Below are positions 52,415 to 62,778 of a stretch of 64,000 nt of DNA, piece after piece. The first letter of the stretch is position 1, and each line of letters starts with the position of its first letter. Origin of the DNA: Coriaria nepalensis (taxonomy: Eukaryota; Streptophyta; Magnoliopsida; Cucurbitales; Coriariaceae); assembly GCA_027186245.1 (NCBI GenBank), contig CP114483.1, positions 382,001-446,000 of the forward strand, in the 5' to 3' direction. The notes beneath the pieces were generated by a model. It saw only the letters and a program-made list of their open reading frames with translations. It ran no database searches and had not been told where the DNA came from. The position numbers and the translations under genes are program-made.

Positions 52415-54501
52415 TCAAATCACTCCCTCCTGGACCAAACCTGAATGAAAATTAACAAGTGATATATTATTGACAGTAGAAGATCTAAAATCCAAAGGAT
52501 TATTCCATCTCAACAAATCATCATTACTAGACCATTTCATCTCCACATTTTCAACTTCCAATCCTTGAATGTGTTCCATGATGAATCCAGCCATACCGTG
52601 ATTAACAAATCCTTGACAACCCGGCCTGTAGTCAACCAATCCACCATCATATTCTGTCCATTTTCTGTAGCCCAGATTCATGTTGATGAATCTGAGGTTA
52701 CTAAGGAGACCCGATTTTGACCCGGATAAAAATATGCCGTTTTCGGAATTTGAAGTGATGTTGATGAAGAGTATGTTTGATATTGAACCCTCTTTTGAAT
52801 GTGAATGTCTAGGGCAGGTCGTGACATATATGGGCTCTGCTCTTCCCCACCATGACGGATCATAGTACCTTGTGGTTATGTTTATGTTTGAGAACGTTAC
52901 ATCACTTACATTTCCTGCACATGTGAAACAAAATAAGGCTCTACTTGTATCTGATCAAGGAATTCTAGATTACAGATGGAGAAGAATTCCAAGATGCCAT
53001 CTTGAGTCTATAAATTTCAACTCGAAACCACTAAATCTAATTTCAGAATTCCATTTTTGTTATCAAAGATAAATAGTAATTATAAAAGAGAAAAAGAGAA
53101 ATAAAACTATTATTTACCTCCATCACGTATCTGAAATGCAAGGCCTCTATGAGAATCCCCAATAGTGATATTGTCAAACACCAGATTATGGAAATTGAAC
53201 CAGCTAGCGCTACCAAGCTTAATAGCCGACGACTTGCTTCTAATCCAGCAATTTGTGACGGTTAAGTTATGAAGCGGGCCGTAAGATGTTTTCGGGCAAA
53301 TGGCATCATCTCCTGTATCTATAGAGCATCTTGAAATGAAGGTGTTGTTTGAGTCCTCAATGTCTATTCCATCATTGTTTGGTGAATTGAAGTCTCCGTA
53401 TATAGAAACATCGGCTATGGATGTGTTGTCACACCTGACAATGTGCAAGCTGCAAAATACGCAATTTTCTTCATAAAATCAAAATGCAGTTCGAACCGGA
53501 CAAAAGTGTATGTTAATTAACAATCGGGGTTCTAATGATATTTTTGAAAATTACAGAGGCATCTAATTATATTTTATAAGACTACAGAAGGCTTAGGTAC
53601 TATATGACGCAAGCGGATAAACATCAATCCCCAATTCCTAGTTAGGTGGCGATTGCTGATTGGTTGCTGGATAAAGTTGACACCTTTTTGGACCTAGTGC
53701 ACTGATTGCCTACGTGTAGCTTTCGGATAAGTCAGAGCTGGATTTTGCATTAGTGCCCTCTAAATTTAAAGTTACATTTTGACATAAATCCGTCCCTGGA
53801 CTTTTCTATTTTGTAATTTCTTGCCCCAGTAATTAAATAACTCAGAAATTAGGCGAAATTAGTTGAGTGAAGGGAGAGAGAAAGACAGAGAGAGAAAATG
53901 CGAACCACCAGTAAGCGGGTTGATTCAGCCTCACATTCGAGACCCTAACGTTTCTAGAATCAATGAATCCAACCAATCTCGGTCTGCACTCGTCGCCATA
54001 GCAAGCGCCACTCGAGTTCCAGCTCACCATAACATTCTTCCTCTCCTCGAACCTCCGCACAAACTTCAATCCCTGGCCGTCCACCACTCCTCTCCCCATG
54101 ATACCGACGTCGCTCGCGTTCTCCGCCAGGATAACGTACCATCTCGAATCTTCTGCCGGAAAGTCCTCGATCTTCGTGCCGCCGAGTATCGTGGCGTTCT
54201 CTTCGAGATCTAAAACGACGCCGGATTTCAGGTGGATCGTGGCGGTCAGATAAGTGCCAGCTGGAAACGTGACGGAGCAGGCAGTAGGTGAGGGACAGGC
54301 GTCGATGGCGGATTGGATGGCGACAGTGTCGTAGTTGATGCCGTCGCCGGAAGCGCCGAATTCGGCGACGGAGAGCTTGATCGGGCTTGTTGGAAGTTGG
54401 ATTACGGCGGTGGTGTGTGACGTGGAAAGGCGTGATTGGTGGCGACAGAACTGGAGGAAGAGAATAAGGACGATTATTAGTTGGCGCTTTAGAGCGGCCA
54501 T
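52415..54501 (-). CDS. GH28 polygalacturonase-like protein, 475 aa
   Basis: Three exons in gene order: 54501-53906, 53449-53118, 52914-52415 (1428 bases). An N-terminal signal peptide (LIIVLILFLQFCRH) sends it to the cell wall. Next comes the family start VAEFGASGDGINYDTVAIQSAID, then right-handed beta-helix repeats. Two of the usual active-site blocks are present: SPNNDGIDIEDS (NTD-like Asp) and DTGDDAICPK (Asp pair). The GHG block is replaced by SYGPLHNL, and the RIK block reads SSAIKLG. This subgroup matches At3g57790 from memory ('pectin lyase-like'). The role is probably pectin or related glycan trimming, but substrate and activity are uncertain without the GHG His. The adjacent ESSS gene is on the same strand. 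Confidence 0.92.
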
Positions 54502-55255
54502 TTCTGGGGCTTTCCTTCCAGAAACCGGTGTTAGAAAACCAACATAAATAAAACTGTCTTTAAGAGAGAAAATAATTGATAATAATTAAAGCAATACACT
54601 AATATTACTATATTATCCTCGACTCGTTAATAAATCAAACTTCCGATATTAACAAATTATTGTATTATTAAAATCTTATCAAATAATATAATTTTATTTA
54701 TATTAAAATATTAATATATATAAGTCATATTCCATTGAAAAAAATAAATAAATTGAAATGAATAATTGTATTACTGATTTATACAATCAGAATCAATCCA
54801 ACTTCTCACATTTTCAATTATTTTTACATTGACTTGCACTTTAGAAAAGTTTAGTATACATGCTAGTATAAATATATATCATAATATATCATAATATGTT
54901 ATTTTATATATATTAGAGTAACAACAACTCAATTCTCTCTTTTTTTTTCCCTTCTCTAGCTGATAGCAACTACTACCATCCCGAGTTTCGCAACCGACTC
55001 TGACGAATGCAAGTCACCGAGAAACCCGGTAAATACCGAGGCATCATCCCCAATCACTTCTTGCTAAATGCTAATACAATATAAACTTCCTATATACACT
55101 TCTACTAGCTCTGTTCACAACTTCATATAAACTAACAAATTTGCTTCACAGCTCCATCTTCAAATGATTTGTGTGCAGAGATGCTGTATCACAAAAAGGT
55201 TGATTTTACTTCTTTGCAAGAGAGAAACAAAGGATTAAATGATGCACATATGGAA
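54502..55255. other. Spacer between GH28 and bHLH genes
   Basis: No gene. The left part is the GH28 promoter; 54590-54930 is extremely AT-rich. The right part is the bHLH 3' UTR. Confidence 0.5.
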
Positions 55256-56228
55256 CTACACTAGATCACCTGAAGTGGCAGAGGAGCCGTAGCTCAAGAA
55301 TGAGTTATCAGAGGTGATAAAGTTACGATTTTCAGCTTCCCTTCCCTCCCAAGCTGGTTGGTGAAGAGCATCTAGATTCCATTGTTGTTGTTGTTGTTGT
55401 TGATATTGTTGTCTGGTTCCACTGCTCGGGTCCTCTGCCCACATAGTAGGCACAACAATGCTCGGGTAGTTACTGTCCATGAGGGATCCATTCTAAGAGA
55501 GAGAGAATATATGGTTAATGTCAATCCTATACCAGTAGCAATAGTAGGACAAAGTAACTAAAAGCATGGGGTGGAAGCAGCAATTAATTTGCATCCATTT
55601 TTTAATTAGTAGCCATTGACGAATACATCTTGATCTGGTGAAAGCTTAGTTATCACTAACACTAGTGCACGACCCTTGTGTGAGTGGCGATGTGTGGGTC
55701 TGACCACATGGGCCCACCAGCCCCTCTCACACATAGGGTATACATTGGTTGTATAAAGAGCTTTCTTAATTGATTGCTCCACATACATAAATCTGGGATA
55801 CAAATGAGCTTTTATGAGCTAGTTAGGGATCCAGCTACTTTAATTTCCCGTTTGATGCACCGACTAGTGTTCTGTTCGGTTAATATACCACACTGCCTAC
55901 CATTTCCTTAACAAAATGAACCATTGTGAAAGCAGAGGGCTAGATCAAAACAAACACAGCTCAACCAAAATTACAATGTACAAGATATATAGACGGAAGG
56001 ATATATTTTACTTACTTCTGTGGCCAATATGCTGTCAAGGTCGAAATCAACTCTTGGGTTGACTGCTGCAAGTCTCATTGACAAAAACTGAAACCACAGA
56101 TCAAAAACTAAGATAATGTTTCAAAGGACTTGATGAATATGAATTAAAGAGCTTTGAAACTCGCCAAGCTTTTGTTCCTCTTGAGCCCGTAGAGAAATAA
56201 TTGTTCTATATAATGATCAATTTCAGTA

Positions 56229-56260
<32 letters not shown>

Positions 56261-59200
56261 TTTTTGAAATTGTGACAAACAAAAGTTAAGGGAAGTAAAT
56301 TCATGAGTCATAACTGGCATGGAAACAGAAGCATCTGCATTGACATACTGATGCAGACCAGTTAACAAACTACAATAACTATTGGGCAAAAGGGTTGGTA
56401 AGATTAATTTCATAGTGCTTCTCTATATAGGACCTTTTTTGAAGAAAGAAGCAGAAAAGTTACAACTCTACCAATACAGAATTAAGGCATTATCTGAGTT
56501 TAGAGCTGTCAAGATGGTCTATCCACCGGGGGGGACCACATCATCCACCATCTACCGGTCGACTAGAGAGACCAACACATCAAATAACTATTCATACAAT
56601 TACACTCAACCATTCATTCAAAATGGATGGTTTAGATCATCTGTAATACTGACCTCCACTTGGCGTTGCAAGGATTGCACGTGGTTGATGATTTCATCCA
56701 GAACTAAAGCCGTTCCTGCTATCTGTGGGGGGAAAATACTACTTCGTCAGTGAATTTGAATATTACAACATAACCAATTTCACACTGCTAACAATTCATT
56801 TGATGTGCTGCTTTGAGAGTAAACCTTGCTGAAAGAGTACTTCATTTCATTACATAATTGCAGCATGGTTCATGCCAATTATGCAAAAGCTTTCTTTGAA
56901 GAAAAAGAACTATGGTACTAGGAGATTTCAAATTCTTAAAAGTAGCATATAGTCAAAAGTTCAGAAGAGTCACAGTCAGGACCCTTAATCTCTCTAATGC
57001 CAGTTGGATTTCCTGTGATCCAGGCAATCAATAATCACAGAAGGCTACAGGAGTGGGCCATGTCTAATAAATGGACTTCCCAATAGCAAAAGACATGGAC
57101 TTTTTGATGTCAAAACATTATTCAGACTTGGTATCTATGGTGAACCACAGAAACAACCAGGTCTTCCAAATTGGTATCTATGGATGGCATGACCAATGAC
57201 ACAGACTTGAAATCTAAAGGAGCATCACTATTCACATAATAGGTGCCATTATTCAGCCTTAATATATCTATACCTCCGTGATGTTTCAAACAGACGCCTG
57301 CTAAATAAAGCACCAAAAGAATAAACCAATTTAAGTTATAAAGAAATTTTAGACTGTTAAATTTGGTTTCACGTTAGAACTATAAAACATATGAGTGTTT
57401 GAGACGTACGTCAAATCATCAAGCATAGAACCCTACAAAGTTAGGCCAGTTGATTTTCAAAAAGAATTTGATTAGGTCTTCTTCTGCCATTCCCCTATTT
57501 GTCATCCGTTTGGGAATTGATACCAAACACAAAAACTGTTAATAGTACCAGTGGACCCTCAAAAGAGTAATCAAAATTCAACTAGTATATGAATAAGTAT
57601 GTGATCCAACATGCCAACTGTATATGTCTCCCAAGAACCTTTAGACAAGTCCAGCTAGCATCCATTGTGACTAAATAAATGTGTTGCTGATATTTCAAGC
57701 AATACCTTAGCACTGTCATACATGCACGCTACAAACCGTATAAAGAGAGTTAAAACCATTTGATATGGATCTGATATCTATATGTACGAGAAAAATATTT
57801 TTAATCCACTACTCAAGCAAAAGTGCAGGTCCAACAGGCAACAGCTCAAAATTAAACATACTTGTACTACCAAAATAAACAGCCAATGGTCCAACATAAT
57901 TGTACTAACAAAATTAAACAGCCAATGGTCCAACCAAACTCAATTTCACACGAGTAGAAGTAGATTCCCACATTTACGAACCCATTAATTTCACTAGTAT
58001 AAGTCAAGCAAACCTCAACAAACAATAAACCACACCAAACTAAAACACGATCCGAGAGTGAAATGGTCAACATGAATCCAAGAGCACCATCATGTAGGAA
58101 AAAAATGAAAGGATTAACGAAGAAGATTAGCAGAATTCCAAACACCACTGTCAGAATTGGGATGGTGAAGAACTAGAGCCTAAACAAATTTTGGGGGTGA
58201 AATTTTAAAATAATATAAAAATGAGAGGTGTCATTGACATTAAATAAAAATATTTGATCGTTGTTGAAGGGGACAGAGGCAAAAGGAGGATGAAGGGTAC
58301 ATCGGTGGAGATTCGTGGCGGTGGTTGGCCGGAGGCAGAGGAGGTGGTTGGTGTCAAATAGAAAGAAACAAAAAAATTATTATGGGGTGCAATTTGTGAC
58401 TAGTTTTATTTTAGTTAACTATAGGGGTTAATTTAGTATTTATTTAAAATACTTGCCGGTGTGGCGAGTTTGGTCGAAAGTTAACAGATGTGGACACAGG
58501 AGGACTAGTTAGTAATTTCTTTCATATTTTGGGGAAAAAAAATAATGTTTGTCAAATTTTTGAGCGTTAATGCTTTTTAAACTGAACTTTTGGGGGGTTA
58601 AAAAATTGTATTAATGAAATAAGAGGTTGCAAAAATAAACATTTTGACATGTTTGTTTAAAATAAGTTTTAAATACTTAATTTTAGAAAATAAACACTTT
58701 ATGTAAGCATCAAATTATTGCTTACGAAAATAAAATAAGCACTTTTTTAAACATAGTTCCAGAAATACTTATATGAGTCCTATAATAATGTCGCAGTCTA
58801 ATAAATAAAATTATATTATATAGTTTTAATATATAGTTTTATTTATAAAATTATAATAATACGATCGACTTCATTTATAAGATTATAATAATAAAATGCG
58901 CGATTTTCTGTAAAGAGGACTTGGCTAATTAGCTTACCTTATTGCATCCGGGGACCAGCTCCTGAAGTAGCTTCATTCGAGCATTAATCTTCTCTCTCCT
59001 TGCCTAATTAAATCATTAAAATAATTAAAATAAATTTTATTAATATATAAATAAGATTATTGATTAATTAATGCGTTAAGTTTAATTATCGAGGCTACTC
59101 GCTCTGCAAGGCTATGGCTGTCTGTAGCTTGACCGCGACGAGCTCGAACGTGAACGTATGGAAGTTTCTCTGCCTCTTCAGAGCTTTCGTTCTTGCTCTT

Positions 59201-59851
59201 CTTTGTTGACGCTTTTCCCTAAGAGTAAAATAGGTCAGAAATTTATGGAATGGAGTTTGCTTAAGTTTTACCAGAGATGGAAACCCTAGAAACTGCTTTT
59301 TGTTCTTTTACCTTCTTTTCGCGCTCCTTCCTCTTAGTTGACTTCTGGTTTGTGATCTCCACCGTTGGATCGGAGGCTATGGGCTGTGATGCATTGAGGT
59401 TCGAATCGGTTTCCGTGGTCGGTTCGTTCTTCACCTTTTCCAAATTCGCGCTTGACTTTGAAGGTACGGAGCTGGTCGTCTCCGGCGAATGCACTCCGGC
59501 GAAGACTGAGAACCTAGCAGCGCGTTCGATTAGAGCTGTGTTCGATGGGAAGGTCAATTTGCTGACGAGTGGGTGAAAGTAGGGTTTGTGTTCGTCGTTG
59601 ATTGGATGATGATGAGCCTCGCCGGAGAGTGTCACCGTCGTCTGAGCTCCGTCTGAGTCCGTCGAGTGGAGGAGCTCCATGATTTGAGTTGCCGGAAGTT
59701 CCAGAAGCGCAGTGAATGAGCTAGCGTTTTCCGGTGGCAGAGTCATCATCCTCTGAATCTCGTCACGAAATTGGAGAGATTCTAGTCCAGTATCATCAGG
59801 TTCTCGCTCTATTGGAATGGATCCAGCTAGAATCCCTGCGGCTGGGTCCAT
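55256..59851 (-). CDS. bHLH transcription factor, bHLH48/bHLH60-like, 367 aa
   Basis: Six exons in gene order: 59851-59312, 59218-59099, 59003-58938, 56722-56654, 56087-56016, 55492-55256 (1104 bases). The N-terminus has [21 protein letters not shown] and [15 protein letters not shown], hallmarks of this pair. The DNA-binding domain runs from about residue 211: [20 protein letters not shown], then [10 protein letters not shown], with H215, E219 and R223 for E-box contact, loop [14 protein letters not shown], and helix 2 [20 protein letters not shown] poly-Gln stretch is near the C-terminus. Arabidopsis bHLH48/60 act with gibberellin signalling on flowering and petiole growth, as I recall. Intron 3 is 2.2 kb. 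I preferred ATG 59851 (MDPAAG) over 59935, which adds 28 residues not seen in relatives. Confidence 0.93.
57862..57934 (+). repeat. 38-bp tandem duplication in bHLH intron 3
   Basis: Two adjacent copies of a stretch reading TTGTACTA-[C/A]-CAAAATaAACAGCC and ending ATGGTCCAAC start at 57862 and 57900. They differ by a few bases. Confidence 0.75.
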
Positions 59852-60806
59852 GGAAGCACCAATTAGCTCCAAAAGTGATAAAATCAGCTGCAATCTGAAC
59901 CGGACGCTCTCTATTTTTCCAGGTAAAACAAACACTCAATCGAGTAATACAACTAAATTTTACTCGAACAACCTCTCGAAAAAAATAAATAAGCTACTAA
60001 AATGGACGTGGTGAAGGAAATGTGAAGGGATTCTCACACTCACATATTTCACAGTAAGTACAGATGTAAGAAGGTGCTTCAATGGCGGATTATCAAGTTT
60101 CTCCGTTTCCTGTGATTTTTTTATCGGCGTTCTCTCGCTTTCTTTCTCAGTCTGAGAATTTACTTCAGAAAAAGCCCCATTTGAAGTACAGCGAAAGCAA
60201 CGTAGCTTGGTGGCTGGTGCAGCGGTGCCCTCTGTCTGGATAATTTGTATACGGGTATTCTTTGTAGAGAGAGAAAGTTAGTATAGTCAGAGAAAGAAAT
60301 AGACGAGAGAGGGGATGGGTCCGAGGTGAAAGAGATTTGCTGATTTTCTACAATTTCTTCAAATGAAATTTCATTGGACATTTATTAAATACCTTTTTAG
60401 CTTCTATAACTTATTTGGGAACCATAAAATAAAATTTTTTTATTTTTTATTTTGTATAAAAACAGTAATATTTATAATAATAAATAATTATATCATATAG
60501 TTTATGATGAAAATTAATATGAACTTGAGTTTGCAAATGGACCCGCTATTTATGAAATAATGTGTTATCTACTCTATGCTTCCACCTAAATCGTTAAATC
60601 ATAATTTAGTCCAAATTTGTCATATAGTCCAAATTGGTGAGTATACATAGAGCTTATAAAATATTGAATATTAAAAAAAAAAAGAAAAAAAAACAAAAAA
60701 AAAACATGTTATTTAATGTTATCGGTAATGAAGCAATAAAATAATGTGGTCCATCTGTAAATGGGACCGGCATTGAACACCATCGGTCGAGCATTGGGCC
60801 GTAACT

Positions 60807-61925
60807 ATATGTATAGTGTTGGACTTGGTCCCATAGGGCGGGGACCGATCACGAAACGTGGCCCGACAAAGGTTTTTAATTGTAAAGGATCGGACCCGTC
60901 TTTTTCTTGCATTTAAAATTTACCTCCCCTTAAAAAAAGGATAATTAATTTTTACATGATAAAAAATAAAAAAGAAAAAATTATTATTATTATTATTTTT
61001 TTTTTATTGACGTCCATGTTTGGTGGAAACTCGATCCCTTAAAAGCTAAAAGAGCGATGCAATCCTCTCTCAATTTGAAAAGTATGAATCAGATTTGGGC
61101 CAGAATATGCGATTGTAAAAGATCAGGCCCAAGTTCCAACCCACTTGTTGCAGTGACCACCAATTTAGAGTCTAGTGATGTGACCTCTATGCCTTTTGCC
61201 AAATAAGTCGCTATCAATATTTTGGTTTAGCTCGGTGGAGTTTAGCCCCACACCTCCTTACTATATAAGGTTTGATGATACTATAAAAATTTACCCCTGA
61301 CCAACCATCGGACAACCCACAGAGTCTCTTGACATGGTTTAAGCACCACTCTAACTATGCATTATTTACTGTTTACTTCGTTTACATATTATTACTATTC
61401 AATTACGTCATGCAAATGATGATCTTAAAACGGATTAGATATTAGAGTACTGGGATAAATATACCTTGGGCCAATTCCTTGTGACTATTATTGACCCACA
61501 AATGACAAGCTTAGTCCATTTGTGAATTAAGAGTTGAGTCCATTACGGATGTTGCTAAACCCCAAACGGTATGAGTCCAGTATAATAATCCTTCACAGGC
61601 CTAACCGGCTATACAAGCAAATCCACTGTAGCCCATTAGGACCAATTCTAAGCCGTAAACGGACAACATTGGGGACATGATCTGGACGTTCTTCAATTCA
61701 TTGTGTATTCAATGGATCAGCAGCGTTTGGACTAAAAATTCCGTTTGATTTCAAATTTTCAGGTTGAACTTTAAGTTCAATAGTAGTAAGATTGTTTATT
61801 GCATTGGAAAACTAAACTACTTGATTCTCTTAATTTGTTATGTTGATAAGGATATATATATATTTATATCATCATTTTTAACATTAAAATACATCTTATG
61901 GGACCAAGTCCAACACTATACATAT
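60807..61925. repeat. 29-bp perfect inverted repeats bounding about 1.1 kb
   Basis: The 29 bases at 60807-60835 (core GTGTTGGACTTGGTCCCATA) are the exact reverse complement of 61897-61925. The intervening 1.06 kb has no coding frame. Flanks (GTAACT left, CCCCGC right) show no target duplication. It could be a non-autonomous DNA transposon with terminal inverted repeats, or two opposed copies of a TE end. Confidence 0.8.
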
Positions 61926-62529
61926 CCCCGCTGTTTAGGAAGCCCAAAACCGCCATTTAACACCAAAATACACCCAACCAAACGAACATGAGTCATGAAT
62001 AGAAAAGATTCGTGAAGATGGAAAGGCAGGTACGAGAGGTACAACGGACGGTCAGATAACGTCCAGGCAATTAATTATAAACCGGATCGATAGCGACCCA
62101 TGCAGAACAGGACCCACAAACACAATGCTTGTAGACCCAAAAACAGGCCTCGATGACGTTTGGGCCTACATGAAAAACATGAAGACGACTCCAGTCAGGT
62201 CCAGGGCCCGATGATGATCCAACATGCTTGCTGAGCGTCACGGACCCAATTTGCATATGTCCTATGGGCTACATCATTAACATGGATTCTAACATCAAAG
62301 ACAGAGGTTAAATATTTCCCATCAGGGTAGGGACAATTCAAAAGTAAGAGAATTTGTAAAGTGGGACCGATAAATAGGGAGGGCCTACATGAATGAACCT
62401 TTTCGAGTGGGCCCAATCTTAAATTATTTGGGAATAGTGTGTTACTGTATTTGATCAGGACAAGGTGTTGTCAACCTCTCCTACTCCATGTCGGGGTTCG
62501 GTCCCCTATCGGGCTCAGAATTCTTAGTA

Positions 62530-62560
<31 letters not shown>

Positions 62561-62584
62561 TAATGCAATTGGTTAATAATTTAC

Positions 62585-62673
62585 TGGGCCGCACTAGAGC
62601 TGATGAAATTACAAAGTCTACGATGGAAGTCCATAAAGCCCATTAAGAACGAGCCTGCATTTTACTTTGGGCC
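62585..62673 (+). promoter_or_regulatory. Three site II elements upstream of the MurD-like gene
   Basis: TGGGCC at 62585-62590, AGCCCA (complement of TGGGCT) at 62637-62642 and TGGGCC at 62668-62673, all 105-195 bases before the ATG at 62779. Such clusters mark growth-linked nuclear genes, often for organelle proteins. Confidence 0.55.
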
Positions 62674-62778
62674 GGGTTGCGCGGGAAGTAATATCGAATA
62701 TACTAATATAGCAGGAAAGAGGAGAGATTTTCAAGGGGGAAAAAAAGAGAGTGAAATGCCTACTAGACAGTAGACACT

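Larger units (their letters stand above)
59852..62778. other. Spacer with bHLH promoter, inverted repeat and MurD promoter
   Basis: From 59852 to about 60400 is the bHLH 5' region (CT/GA-rich, short minus-strand frame at 60160-60381 with no resemblance). The rest has no coding frame. It includes A-rich runs at 60672-60705, a 29-bp inverted repeat pair (60807 and 61925), a TATATAAGG box at 61261, a TA repeat at 62528-62552 and site II elements just before the MurD-like gene. Confidence 0.5.

Noticed and set aside
53863..54213. Plus-strand frame opposite the GH28 first exon
   Set aside because: Shadow frame in a GC-richer exon; the minus frame carries the GH28 motifs and a signal peptide.
57122..57316. 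Minus-strand 64-codon frame inside bHLH intron 3
   Set aside because: Protein-like composition but no family resemblance and no splice borders that would join it to the bHLH exons in frame.
59852..59935. Upstream ATG giving a longer bHLH N-terminus
   Set aside because: The extra 28 residues are hydrophobic and not seen in bHLH48/60 relatives, which start at the MD-x-x-G equivalent.
62470..62520. GGGGTTCGGTCCCC stretch as a tRNA T-arm
   Set aside because: B-box-like, but no matching A box at the right distance and no cloverleaf could be drawn.
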